From Actinoplanes sp. NBRC 103695 (GTDB lineage Bacteria; Actinomycetota; Actinomycetes; Mycobacteriales; Micromonosporaceae), in contig NZ_BSTL01000043.1 in NCBI RefSeq assembly GCF_030269485.1, positions 1 to 55,600 on the forward strand: a DNA stretch of 55,600 bases. Reading direction: 5' to 3'. Shown here in pieces: positions 25,059 through 32,371 of this stretch. The notes under the pieces were generated by a model. The model searched no databases, was not told the DNA's origin, and saw nothing but the letters and a program-made list of their open reading frames with translations. A program made the position numbers and the translations under genes. The first letter of the stretch is position 1, and the number at the start of each line of letters is the position of its first letter.

Positions 25059-26746
25059 CCGACGTCCAGCACATGAAGTGGTGGGGATGGGGCAAGGAAG
25101 GCGTCGGGTTCCACTGGGAGGACAAGCCCGGCTTCGCGCCGTTCGTGCTCGACATCCTCGACCTGGACCTGCACGACGCCGCGGTGGTCGAGAAGCCGGC
25201 CTTCGAGAGCCTGACCATCGCCAACCCGGTCGCCGAGCCGGCGTTCGTCGCGGCGCTGGCCAGCATCGTGGGCGAGGACGACGTGACCTCGGACCCGATG
25301 GAGCGGGTCGTGCACACGTTCGGCAAGAGCCTGCGTGATCTCGTGCGCATCCGCCAGAACCGGGTCGACCGGGTGCCCGACTTGGTCGTCTACCCCGAGA
25401 ACGAGGACGAGGTCCAGCGGGTGGTGGACGCGGTGGTGGCCGCCGACGCGGTGCTGATCCCGTTCGGCGGCGGCAGCAACATCGCCGGCAGCCTGGAGGC
25501 ACGCGCGTACGAACGGCGTACCATCGTCTCGCTCGACCTCGGCCGCCTGCGGAAGCTGATCGAGCTGGACGAGGAGTCCGGGCTGGCCCGGATCCAGGCC
25601 GGGGCCCTCGGCCCCGACCTGGAGCAGCAGCTCAAGGAGCGGGGCTGGACCCTGGGACACTTCCCGGACAGCTTCACCCACTCGACGCTCGGCGGGTGGA
25701 TCGCCACCCGCTCCTCGGGCATGCAGTCCGACAAGTACGGCGACATCGCCGACATCGTGCGCGGGCTGCGCCTGGTCCGGCCGGGCGGCGTCGTCGCGAT
25801 CAGGCCAGTGCCGTCCACCTCGACCGGGCCGAGCCTGCGCGAGATGATCCTCGGCTCCGAGGGCCGGCTCGGCGTGATCACCGAGGCGACCGTCCAGGTG
25901 CATCGGATCCCGGCCAAGCGGGTCATCCACGCCTACTTCTTCCCGACCTGGGCCAAGGGTCTGGCGGCGATGCAGGCGATCGCCGAGTCGGACGCCACCC
26001 CGATCGTCACCCGTGTCTCCGACGCCCGCGAGACCAGGTTCTCGATGGCGACCAGCAAGGAGCGCCGGGGCCTGGACAAGTTCCTGGCCGGCACCGCGCT
26101 GCCCGGGATCATGCGGGCCAAGGGCTGGAACCTGGACCAGATCTGCCTGTCGTTCATCGGCTACGAGGGGTCACCGGAGCACGTCAAACGGCAGAAGAAG
26201 CTGGTCGACGCGATCGTCCGCAAGCACGGCGGCATGGGCGTCGGCACCGGACCCGGTGTGCTCTACGACCAGAAGAAGTTCGACACGCCGTACCTGCGCG
26301 ACTTCCTGCTCGACCGGGGCGCCGCCGGGGACGTCTCGGAGACCGCGGCGCCGTGGTCGAAGCTGCTGCCGCTGTACACCGCGGTGGTCACGGCGGCGAA
26401 CTGCGCGTTCGCGCGGATCGGCCGCAAGGGCTACATCATGTGCCATCTCTCGCATTCGTACCACTCCGGGGCCTGCCTCTACTTTACCTTCGCGTTCGTC
26501 GCCGATCAGGACATGCTGACCGAGTACGACGTGGTCAAGAGCGCCGTCCAGCAGGCCTTCGTGGACAACGGCGGCACCCTGTCGCACCACCACGGCGTCG
26601 GCGTCGAACACGCGCCCTGGCTCGAGCAGGACGTCTCACCGGCCGGTGCTCAGGTCCTGCGCGTCCTGTTCGAAGCCACCGACCCTGGCGCCAACCTCAA
26701 CCCCGGCAAGATCCTCGATGAGGTGAGCGACCCGGTGGCGGGCTGA
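25055..26746 (+). CDS. Alkyldihydroxyacetone-phosphate synthase-like FAD enzyme
   Basis: A 563-residue FAD-dependent enzyme of the AGPS family. It begins MKWWGWG, has the PP-loop of the FAD-binding domain (PFGGGSNIAG), GGWIATRSSGMQSDKYGDI, GSEGRLGVITEA, and the C-terminal active-site pattern of AGPS: YHSGACLYF with a Tyr at 469 and SHHHGVG with H511-H513. AGPS swaps the acyl chain of acyl-DHAP for a fatty alcohol, making the ether bond of ether lipids (known). With the coupled PlsC-like and SDR genes it would complete the DHAP to alkyl-glycerol-3-phosphate route. Related D-lactate or glycolate oxidases lack the HHH motif. Confidence 0.88.
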   Translation: MTDVQHMKWWGWGKEGVGFHWEDKPGFAPFVLDILDLDLHDAAVVEKPAFESLTIANPVAEPAFVAALASIVGEDDVTSDPMERVVHTFGKSLRDLVRIRQNRVDRVPDLVVYPENEDEVQRVVDAVVAADAVLIPFGGGSNIAGSLEARAYERRTIVSLDLGRLRKLIELDEESGLARIQAGALGPDLEQQLKERGWTLGHFPDSFTHSTLGGWIATRSSGMQSDKYGDIADIVRGLRLVRPGGVVAIRPVPSTSTGPSLREMILGSEGRLGVITEATVQVHRIPAKRVIHAYFFPTWAKGLAAMQAIAESDATPIVTRVSDARETRFSMATSKERRGLDKFLAGTALPGIMRAKGWNLDQICLSFIGYEGSPEHVKRQKKLVDAIVRKHGGMGVGTGPGVLYDQKKFDTPYLRDFLLDRGAAGDVSETAAPWSKLLPLYTAVVTAANCAFARIGRKGYIMCHLSHSYHSGACLYFTFAFVADQDMLTEYDVVKSAVQQAFVDNGGTLSHHHGVGVEHAPWLEQDVSPAGAQVLRVLFEATDPGANLNPGKILDEVSDPVAG

Positions 26747-26801
26747 GCTGCGGGTGTGCGGTTCGCCACGCTTCCTGATCATCGATCACGCTGATAGCTT
26801 G

Positions 26802-26818
26802 CTGCACATAGATGGCAA
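26802..26818. promoter_or_regulatory. Nur-type box G, before FecCD importer operon
   Basis: CTGCAC-ATAGA-TGGCAA, 24 bp before GTG 26843, almost identical to box A of the NikA-like operon. Two independent metal importers therefore share one operator sequence. Confidence 0.76.
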
Positions 26819-26842
26819 CAGCCAAAGTCTGGTGATGGGGGT

Positions 26843-27934
26843 GTGCGAGTGTCCGCCACCCTGACGGCTGCGCCCGACCACGACCAGCTGGGCATCCGCC
26901 GTCAGCAGCGCCGGACGGCGTTCTGGCTGCTCGGCCTGACCGCCGGGCTGCTGGTGACGGGCGTGATCGCGGTCGGCACGGGGGCGATCGCGATCAGCCC
27001 GGCCATCGTGGCGCGGATCATCGGCCACCAGTTGCTCGGTATCGGCGAGGTGACGTGGACGCCGCCGCAGGAGGCGATCGTCTGGTCGGTGCGGCTGCCC
27101 CGGGTGCTGCTCGGCATGCTGGTCGGAGCCGGCCTCGCGGTCAGCGGTGTCGCGCTGCAAGCGATGGTCCGCAACGTGCTGGCCGACCCCTATCTGCTGG
27201 GCATCAACTCGGGAGCCTCCAGTGGGGCCGCCGCCGCGATCCTATTCGGTGCGGGCGCCGGGTTCGGCCAGTACGCGCTGTCCGGGAGTGCGTTCCTCGG
27301 TGCGCTGGCGGCGTCGCTGCTGGTCCTCCTGATCGCCCGCAGCGGCGGCCGGGTCACGTCGATCCGGCTGCTGCTGGCCGGGGTCGCGGTCGGCTACGCC
27401 CTGTACGCGCTGACCAGCTTCCTGATCTTCGCGTCGGGGTCGGCCGAGGGCGCCCGGTCGGTGATGTTCTGGCTGCTCGGGTCGCTCGGCCTGGCCCGCT
27501 GGGACGCGCTACTGACCGTGGCGGCGCTGGTCATCGGTGGCACGACGCTCTATCTGACCGTCTCGGGGCGGCGCTTGGACGCGCTGGCTGTGGGTGACGA
27601 GACTGCGCACACCCTGGGCGTTTCGCCGGACCGGTTCCGGATCCGGCTGCTGGTCGTCGTCTCGCTGTGCGTCGGCGTGCTGGTGTCCGCCTCGGGCAGC
27701 ATCGGCTTCGTCGGGCTGGTCGTCCCGCACTTCGCGCGGCGGATCGTCGGCGCTCCGCACGTACGCGTGGTTCCGGTCTCGGCCTTGCTCGGCGCGGTCC
27801 TGCTGGTCTGGGCCGACGTGATCGCCCGTGTGCTGCTCGCGCCGCAGGAGATCCCGATCGGCATCATCACCGCCCTGCTCGGCGCCCCCTTCCTCCTGAT
27901 CCTGATCCGCCGCCTGCATGCCGCCGGCAACTGA
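26843..27934 (+). CDS. FecCD-family metal-chelate ABC permease
   Basis: A 363-residue permease with about ten membrane helices. Family features include LRLPRVLLGMLVGAGLAVSGVALQAMVRN-type sequence, DPYLLGINSGAS and GSIGFVGLVVPHFAR. It belongs to the BtuC/FecCD/FhuB family (type II importers of siderophores, cobalamin, metal complexes). The start is GTG 26843, with GTG 26849 possible. It lies behind a Nur-type box and no cobalamin riboswitch, unlike the similar operon at 36.5-39.2 kb, so nickel or cobalt chelate is the preferred substrate. Confidence 0.88.
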   Translation: MRVSATLTAAPDHDQLGIRRQQRRTAFWLLGLTAGLLVTGVIAVGTGAIAISPAIVARIIGHQLLGIGEVTWTPPQEAIVWSVRLPRVLLGMLVGAGLAVSGVALQAMVRNVLADPYLLGINSGASSGAAAAILFGAGAGFGQYALSGSAFLGALAASLLVLLIARSGGRVTSIRLLLAGVAVGYALYALTSFLIFASGSAEGARSVMFWLLGSLGLARWDALLTVAALVIGGTTLYLTVSGRRLDALAVGDETAHTLGVSPDRFRIRLLVVVSLCVGVLVSASGSIGFVGLVVPHFARRIVGAPHVRVVPVSALLGAVLLVWADVIARVLLAPQEIPIGIITALLGAPFLLILIRRLHAAGN

Positions 27935-27968
27935 ACGCCCGACCGCTCTGACCCGTCGAGGGAGACCC

Positions 27969-28949
27969 ATGAAGCCGACCCGACTCGCCGCCGCCACCGC
28001 GACGCTGTTGCTCTTCGCCGCCGGCTGCGGCGGAGGAGCTACCGAAACCGGCACCACGTCGGCGGCAGGCGGGGGCTACCCGCTGACGCTGACCAACTGC
28101 GGCGCCAAGGTCACCTTCGACAAGGCCCCGGAACGGCTCGTCATGCTCAAGAGCTCAGCGGTTCCGTTCCTGCACTACCTCGGTGTCATGGACCGGGTCA
28201 CTGCCCGCGCGGGTCAGTACCCGAAGGACTACTACGACGCTGCCACCCAGGCCGAGATCGACAAGATCCCGCTGCTCACCGACAAGACCGACACCTCCGG
28301 CCACCTGCAGATCTCCAAGGAGGTGGTGATCGCCCAGCAGCCCGACCTGGTCCTCGGCGAGGTCGACAACCTCTCCCGCGACACTCTCTCGGCCGTCGAC
28401 ATCCCGCTCCTCGAAGAGCCGACGATGTGCGAGGGCAACACCGACGCGCCCACCTTCGACTCGATCTATGCCCAGATGGAGTCCTACGGCAAGGTCTTCG
28501 GCAAGCAGGGCGAGGCTCAGACCGCGATCACGGCGCTCAAGGACCGCATGTCCAAGATCGCCGCTCCTCAGCAGAAGCGCACCGCCGCGGTCCTGTACCC
28601 GACGGTCGGCGGTGGCGTGACCTATGCGTACGGAAACACCAGCATGGCCCACCCGCAGCTGGAGGCGGCCGGCTTCACCAACGTCTTCGCCGACAGCAAG
28701 GAACGGGTCTTCGAGGTCACCCTGGAAGAGTTGCTCGGCCGCAACCCCGACGTGCTGATCCTGCTCTACGGCGACGGCGACCCGAAGGCCGTCGAGCAGG
28801 CGGTCACCGGGCTGCCCGGCGCCGGGCAGCTCAAGGCCGTGCAGAACAAGAACGTCATGCCGCAGCTGTTCAACTTCACCGAACCGCCCACCCCGCTGTC
28901 CATCGACGGCCTGGAGCGGATCGTCGACCGGTTCAAGGCGGGCGCATGA
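27969..28949 (+). CDS. Metal-chelate-binding lipoprotein (FepB/BtuF-like)
   Basis: A 326-residue lipoprotein with lipobox FAAGC and a periplasmic-binding-protein class III fold: LTLTNCGAKVTFDKAPERLVML, EVVIAQQPDLVLGEV and the late LLGRNPDVLILLYGDG. It would deliver a chelated metal to the FecCD permease. ATG 27969 has GGGAG upstream. Asp/His/Cys residues are present but no substrate-specific motif was recognised. Confidence 0.87.
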   Translation: MKPTRLAAATATLLLFAAGCGGGATETGTTSAAGGGYPLTLTNCGAKVTFDKAPERLVMLKSSAVPFLHYLGVMDRVTARAGQYPKDYYDAATQAEIDKIPLLTDKTDTSGHLQISKEVVIAQQPDLVLGEVDNLSRDTLSAVDIPLLEEPTMCEGNTDAPTFDSIYAQMESYGKVFGKQGEAQTAITALKDRMSKIAAPQQKRTAAVLYPTVGGGVTYAYGNTSMAHPQLEAAGFTNVFADSKERVFEVTLEELLGRNPDVLILLYGDGDPKAVEQAVTGLPGAGQLKAVQNKNVMPQLFNFTEPPTPLSIDGLERIVDRFKAGA

Positions 28950-29713
28950 TCGAGGCGGCCGGGGTCAGCTGGCGGTACGGCGCGAACCCGGTCATCGACG
29001 GGGTGAGTGTCACCGCCCGCCCCGGCCGCGTCCTCGGCCTGATCGGGCCCAACGGCAGCGGCAAGACCACGTTGTTGCGGCTGCTCTACGGCGCGTTGAA
29101 GAGCCCGACCGGCAGCGTCACGGTCGACGACACAAAGCTGGCCGCCCTCACCCCGCGCGAGGCGGCCAAGCGGATGGCCGTCGTGGTGCAGGAGACCGGC
29201 GCCGAGTCGATGCTCACGGTGGCCGAGATGGTGCTGCTCGGCCGCGGCCCGCACCTGGGCACCTTCCAGCGCACGAGCAGCGCCGATCACGACATCGCCG
29301 CCGAGTGCCTGAAGCGGGTCGGCGCCACCCACCTCGGCGCCCGGCCCTATGCCGGTCTGTCCGGAGGGGAGCGGCAGCGGGTCTTGATCGCCCGGGCCTT
29401 GGCGCAGCAGGCTACCCACCTGCTGCTGGATGAGCCGACCAACCACCTGGACATCCGATACCAGCACGAGATCCTGCGCCTGGTCCTCGGGCTCGGCACC
29501 TGCTCGGTGATCGTGCTGCACGACCTCAACCTGGCCGCCCGTTACTGCGACGACCTGGTGCTGCTGGGCGACGGGGGAGTGGCCGCGGCCGGAACGGTCG
29601 ACGAGGTCCTCGAGCCGGCGTTGCTGGAGCCGGTCTACGGCATCGGCATCAAACGCCTCGAGCTGGACGGCCACCTGCATCTGCTGTTCCATCCGACCGC
29701 GGAGGTCGTGTGA
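28946..29713 (+). CDS. Metal-chelate ABC importer ATPase (FecE-like)
   Basis: A 255-residue ATPase with Walker A GPNGSGKT, signature LSGGERQR, Walker B LLLDEPTNHLDI and H-loop IVLHDLN. These are standard for FepC/BtuD-type subunits. ATG 28946 overlaps the binding-protein stop (ATGA), so longer upstream frames are shadows. The gene is coupled to the methyltransferase by another overlap. Confidence 0.9.
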   Translation: MIEAAGVSWRYGANPVIDGVSVTARPGRVLGLIGPNGSGKTTLLRLLYGALKSPTGSVTVDDTKLAALTPREAAKRMAVVVQETGAESMLTVAEMVLLGRGPHLGTFQRTSSADHDIAAECLKRVGATHLGARPYAGLSGGERQRVLIARALAQQATHLLLDEPTNHLDIRYQHEILRLVLGLGTCSVIVLHDLNLAARYCDDLVLLGDGGVAAAGTVDEVLEPALLEPVYGIGIKRLELDGHLHLLFHPTAEVV

Positions 29714-30405
29714 ACGCCCAGGACAAGATCACCGCCTACTGGTCGGGTCACGCGCCGGCCTACGACGCGTACCAGCAGCGCCCCGAACGTCTCGCCGACA
29801 ACACCCGGGCCTGGTCGGCGGTCTGGCGCGACGCCCTCGGTGAGGAGAAACGCGACGTGCTCGACGTCGGCACCGGCACCGGGCACGCCGCGATGATCCT
29901 GGCCGCGCTCGGCCACCGGGTCACCGGCATCGACCTCGCCGACGGCATGCTCGCCGAGGCCCGCCGCCATGCCGCCACGGTCACCGCCGGGCCGGAGTTC
30001 ATGCAGGGCGACGCGGTCGCTCCCGATTTCCCGCCCGCGAGCTTCGACGCGATCGCCGCCCGATACGTCATGTGGACCTTGCGCGAGCCGGAGGTCGCGG
30101 TGGCCAACTGGATGAGGCTGCTGCGCCCCGGCGGCATCATCGCCGTCGTCGACAGCACCTGGCACACCGGCGGCCTGCAGGCGTCGACGGACCGGTTCGC
30201 CGCCCACTACGACGCCGAGGTCGGCGCCGCCCTCCCGCTGGCCGAGGCCGCATCCATCGACGACACCGCAGCCGTCCTCGACCGCGCCGGCCTCACGGAC
30301 GTGACGGTGACACCGCTTCTGGCGATCTACGAGCTGGACGAGAAGTACGGTGTGGCGCCCGGGCACCAGATCCAGATGCAATACGCGGTCACGGGCCTGG
30401 TGTAA
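29710..30405 (+). CDS. SAM-dependent class I methyltransferase in importer operon
   Basis: A 231-residue soluble methyltransferase: YWSGHAPAYDAYQ near the N-terminus, motif I DVLDVGTGTGHAA, acidic loop GIDLADGML and motif for post-I/II (LRPGGIIAVVDS). It is translationally coupled to the ATPase gene. Such enzymes often sit in metal-chelate transport operons and may modify a metallophore or a tetrapyrrole. The substrate is unknown. Confidence 0.82.
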   Translation: MNAQDKITAYWSGHAPAYDAYQQRPERLADNTRAWSAVWRDALGEEKRDVLDVGTGTGHAAMILAALGHRVTGIDLADGMLAEARRHAATVTAGPEFMQGDAVAPDFPPASFDAIAARYVMWTLREPEVAVANWMRLLRPGGIIAVVDSTWHTGGLQASTDRFAAHYDAEVGAALPLAEAASIDDTAAVLDRAGLTDVTVTPLLAIYELDEKYGVAPGHQIQMQYAVTGLV

Positions 30406-30422
30406 TCGCCACAACATTGCAA
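30406..30422. promoter_or_regulatory. Nur-type box H, before NiCoT remnant
   Basis: TCGCCA-CAACA-TTGCAA: one perfect and one weak half-site, beginning immediately after the methyltransferase stop and 9 bp before the remnant's GTG 30432. It supports the idea that the remnant was once a nickel-regulated permease. Confidence 0.6.
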
Positions 30423-30431
30423 CGAGTCGGC

Positions 30432-30559
30432 GTGCTGGCCTACACGTTCGGGCTGCGGCACGGCATCGTCGCCTGTTCGTCGTGGCCTGGCTGATCGCGA
30501 TCGCCGTCTGGCGGTTCGGCCGCGTCGAGCAGCGCTGGTCGGCTCACTTCACCGAATAG
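30432..30559 (+). pseudogene. NiCoT (HoxN/NixA) nickel-cobalt permease remnant
   Basis: The 5' part reads VLAYTFGLRH, the start of the diagnostic NiCoT helix-II motif (GLRHAxDADHI). It jumps at once to a GIV(G)LFVVAWLIAIAVWRFGRVEQRW-type segment, split here over two frames, which matches the last helix of HoxN-type permeases. Nearly 300 residues are missing between them, and a single missing base (GTCGCC where GTCGGCC is expected) shifts the frame, so the product would stop early. This is an internal deletion plus frameshift of a nickel/cobalt transporter. Its last 16 bases overlap the end of the opposing gene. Confidence 0.72.
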
Positions 30560-31767
30560 CTGGTGGCCCCCGGCTCGTCGCGCACGTCGACGCCGGCGGC
30601 GGCCAGTGCGTCGCGGATGGCGTCGGCTGCCGCCCAGTCACGGCGGTCGCGCAGCTGGTCGCGTACACCAAGAAGGGGTTTGATCAGGGGTTTCCACCGC
30701 TCGGCGGGGTCGGTGAGGCCGGGTGTGGCGGCTTGCGACAGCCGGACGATCAGGGTGCGCAGGACGGCGCGGGCCTGGTCCATGCCGTCGTCCTCCTCGG
30801 TGTCGGTGGCCCACGCGCGCACCGATTCCTCCAGGTCGAGGATCGCGGTCGCCATTGCCTCGGCGTTGCGGCCGGCGAGGGCCTCGTCGAAGCGGCGCTC
30901 GCAGTCGGCGGCGGTCTCGGTGATGGTCGCGCTCGGTGCTGGCGCCTCGGCCTGGCCGGTCGGTCGCGGTGGAGGCAAGACTCGGTCGATGGGTACGCCG
31001 TGAGCAAGCGCTCGTAGTTCGGTGAGGGTGAGCTCGGTCCCCGAAGCCAGGACGGTGCTGTGCCCGTCGCGGCGGACGGTCAGCCCACCGCGCCCGATCA
31101 CCCGCACGGTGTCGGCGTCGCGGTCGACGAGTACGCAGGTGTGTTCGTCCACGCCGAGCACGGCCGCGTCGTCGGGCAGCAGGCGTTCCATGATGCGCAG
31201 CCGGCGTTCGCCGAGGTAGCAGTAGCGAGTGTCGAACCTCGTGCCGCCCTCGGTGTTGTCGTAGTGCGGGATGAGCGCCACCCGCAGCCCGAGGCGCTGG
31301 AGGACGTCGAGGCCGTCGGCCCAGTGCGGGTCGTATCCGGCTTTGTAAAGCTCGTAGACCGGCACCGACCAGGCGCCCAGCGTGGCCGCGGCGGCCGACG
31401 CGAAGACCGTGATGCTGGTGAAGGCGTTGATCCGGTCATGCAGGGCCTGGGCGGTCGGCGCGCCTCGCCAGCACCGCATCGCATACGTGGGACTACCGGG
31501 CCCGGAGAACAGCCAGTCGGCGCCGCGCACCATGGCCAGACCGTGATCGCCGTCCTCCGGTGCGACCGCGACCTTCAGCCCGACACTGCGGTCGAAATAC
31601 TGGCAGGCCCGGGTGGAGATGTCGCGGGCGTTCTCCTGGAAACCGTAGGGGGTCTCGAGCAGCACGGCGCTCGGGCCGGGCGGCAGCAATGCCGCGATGC
31701 GCTGATGGATGGTCACCATGGTCGGGCTGGTCTCACCCGAGCCCATGATCGCGAGTAGTCCGGCCAT
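30544..31767 (-). CDS. Peptidase S51/cyanophycinase-like domain fused to CysRS C-terminal domain
   Basis: A 407-residue soluble protein. Residues 1-~280 resemble the class I glutamine-amidotransferase-like peptidase S51 group: MAGLLAIMGSGETSP, SGPGSPTYA, FASAAAA (nucleophile region), GVDEHTCVLVD. Residues ~290-407 match the tail of cysteinyl-tRNA synthetase: an AA.AILDLE helical part, then LLGVRDQLRDRRDWAAADAIRDALAAAGVDVRDE. No CysRS catalytic core (HIGH/KMSKS) is present. ATG 31767 was chosen (AAGGG 8 nt upstream); longer starts lie inside a Nur-type box. The function is unknown; a tRNA-linked or peptide-processing role is possible. Confidence 0.75.
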   Translation of the reverse strand: MAGLLAIMGSGETSPTMVTIHQRIAALLPPGPSAVLLETPYGFQENARDISTRACQYFDRSVGLKVAVAPEDGDHGLAMVRGADWLFSGPGSPTYAMRCWRGAPTAQALHDRINAFTSITVFASAAAATLGAWSVPVYELYKAGYDPHWADGLDVLQRLGLRVALIPHYDNTEGGTRFDTRYCYLGERRLRIMERLLPDDAAVLGVDEHTCVLVDRDADTVRVIGRGGLTVRRDGHSTVLASGTELTLTELRALAHGVPIDRVLPPPRPTGQAEAPAPSATITETAADCERRFDEALAGRNAEAMATAILDLEESVRAWATDTEEDDGMDQARAVLRTLIVRLSQAATPGLTDPAERWKPLIKPLLGVRDQLRDRRDWAAADAIRDALAAAGVDVRDEPGATSYSVK

Positions 31768-31788
31768 GAACATCACCCTTGGGCGTTG

Positions 31789-31805
31789 TTGCCACATTGT
31801 GGCAG
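31789..31805. promoter_or_regulatory. Nur-type box I, divergent
   Basis: TTGCCA-CATTG-TGGCAG, a near-perfect dyad between the divergent genes starting at 31767 (21 bp away) and 31824 (18 bp away). One site could control both. Confidence 0.7.
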
Positions 31806-31823
31806 ATGCACAATGATGGCCCG

Positions 31824-32318
31824 ATGGATCTTGACGGACCGGCAGCGCCGCCGGAACTCTCCATGCTGCCGGGTGTGGGCGTCGTCGTCGAGACGCTGTT
31901 GATCGGCGCGACCGATGACGGGCTCACCTTCCGGGCCTTCGAGCGGCCCCTCGGCGACGACGAGCATCCCGATCAGGTCGCGCGTGAGCTGGCCGGGTTC
32001 GGTGCGCAGCTGTTGCACTCGACATCGTGGCGGTTCGCGGCCGGCCGGATCGTGCTCACATACGCGGCCTTGCCGGACCCGGACCCGCGGACCGCTACCC
32101 AGCTGGAGGGTGTGGGTCTGACCGCCGTGGGGTCCGGCCCGCTCCAGCCGTCGCCGGCCACGATCGATCTGGCGGCGGTTGTCCTGCACGCCGTCCGTCA
32201 TCTCGCCTTCCTGCGCCACACCGACGACGCGGCCGCCGCCGCAGCAAACGGCGACCCGCGCCTCTGGGCGCTGATCAGCCGTCACGAGCCGGCACTGGCC
32301 GGCACCCTGCGGCGTTAG
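31824..32318 (+). CDS. Hypothetical 164-residue protein
   Basis: I do not recognise this protein. It is soluble and acidic, mixed alpha/beta, with a central segment (QLLHSTSWRFAAGRIVLTYAALPDPDP) and a C-terminal helical part (ATIDLAAVVLHAVRHLAFLRHTDDAAAA). No cysteines, signal or membrane segment are seen. ATG 31824 was preferred to 31806. It is divergent from the S51-CysRS fusion gene and shares a Nur-type box with it. Confidence 0.65.
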   Translation: MDLDGPAAPPELSMLPGVGVVVETLLIGATDDGLTFRAFERPLGDDEHPDQVARELAGFGAQLLHSTSWRFAAGRIVLTYAALPDPDPRTATQLEGVGLTAVGSGPLQPSPATIDLAAVVLHAVRHLAFLRHTDDAAAAAANGDPRLWALISRHEPALAGTLRR

Positions 32319-32334
32319 CGCGATCACTTCGCTC

Positions 32335-32351
32335 TTGCCTACAGGTTGCAA
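32335..32351. promoter_or_regulatory. Nur-type box J, before ABC transporter pair
   Basis: TTGCCT-ACAGG-TTGCAA followed directly by TAAGGC, the same box-then-TAAGG layout as box B. It lies 20 bp before GTG 32372. Confidence 0.72.
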
Positions 32352-32371
32352 TAAGGCCTAGCGTCCGAGCT

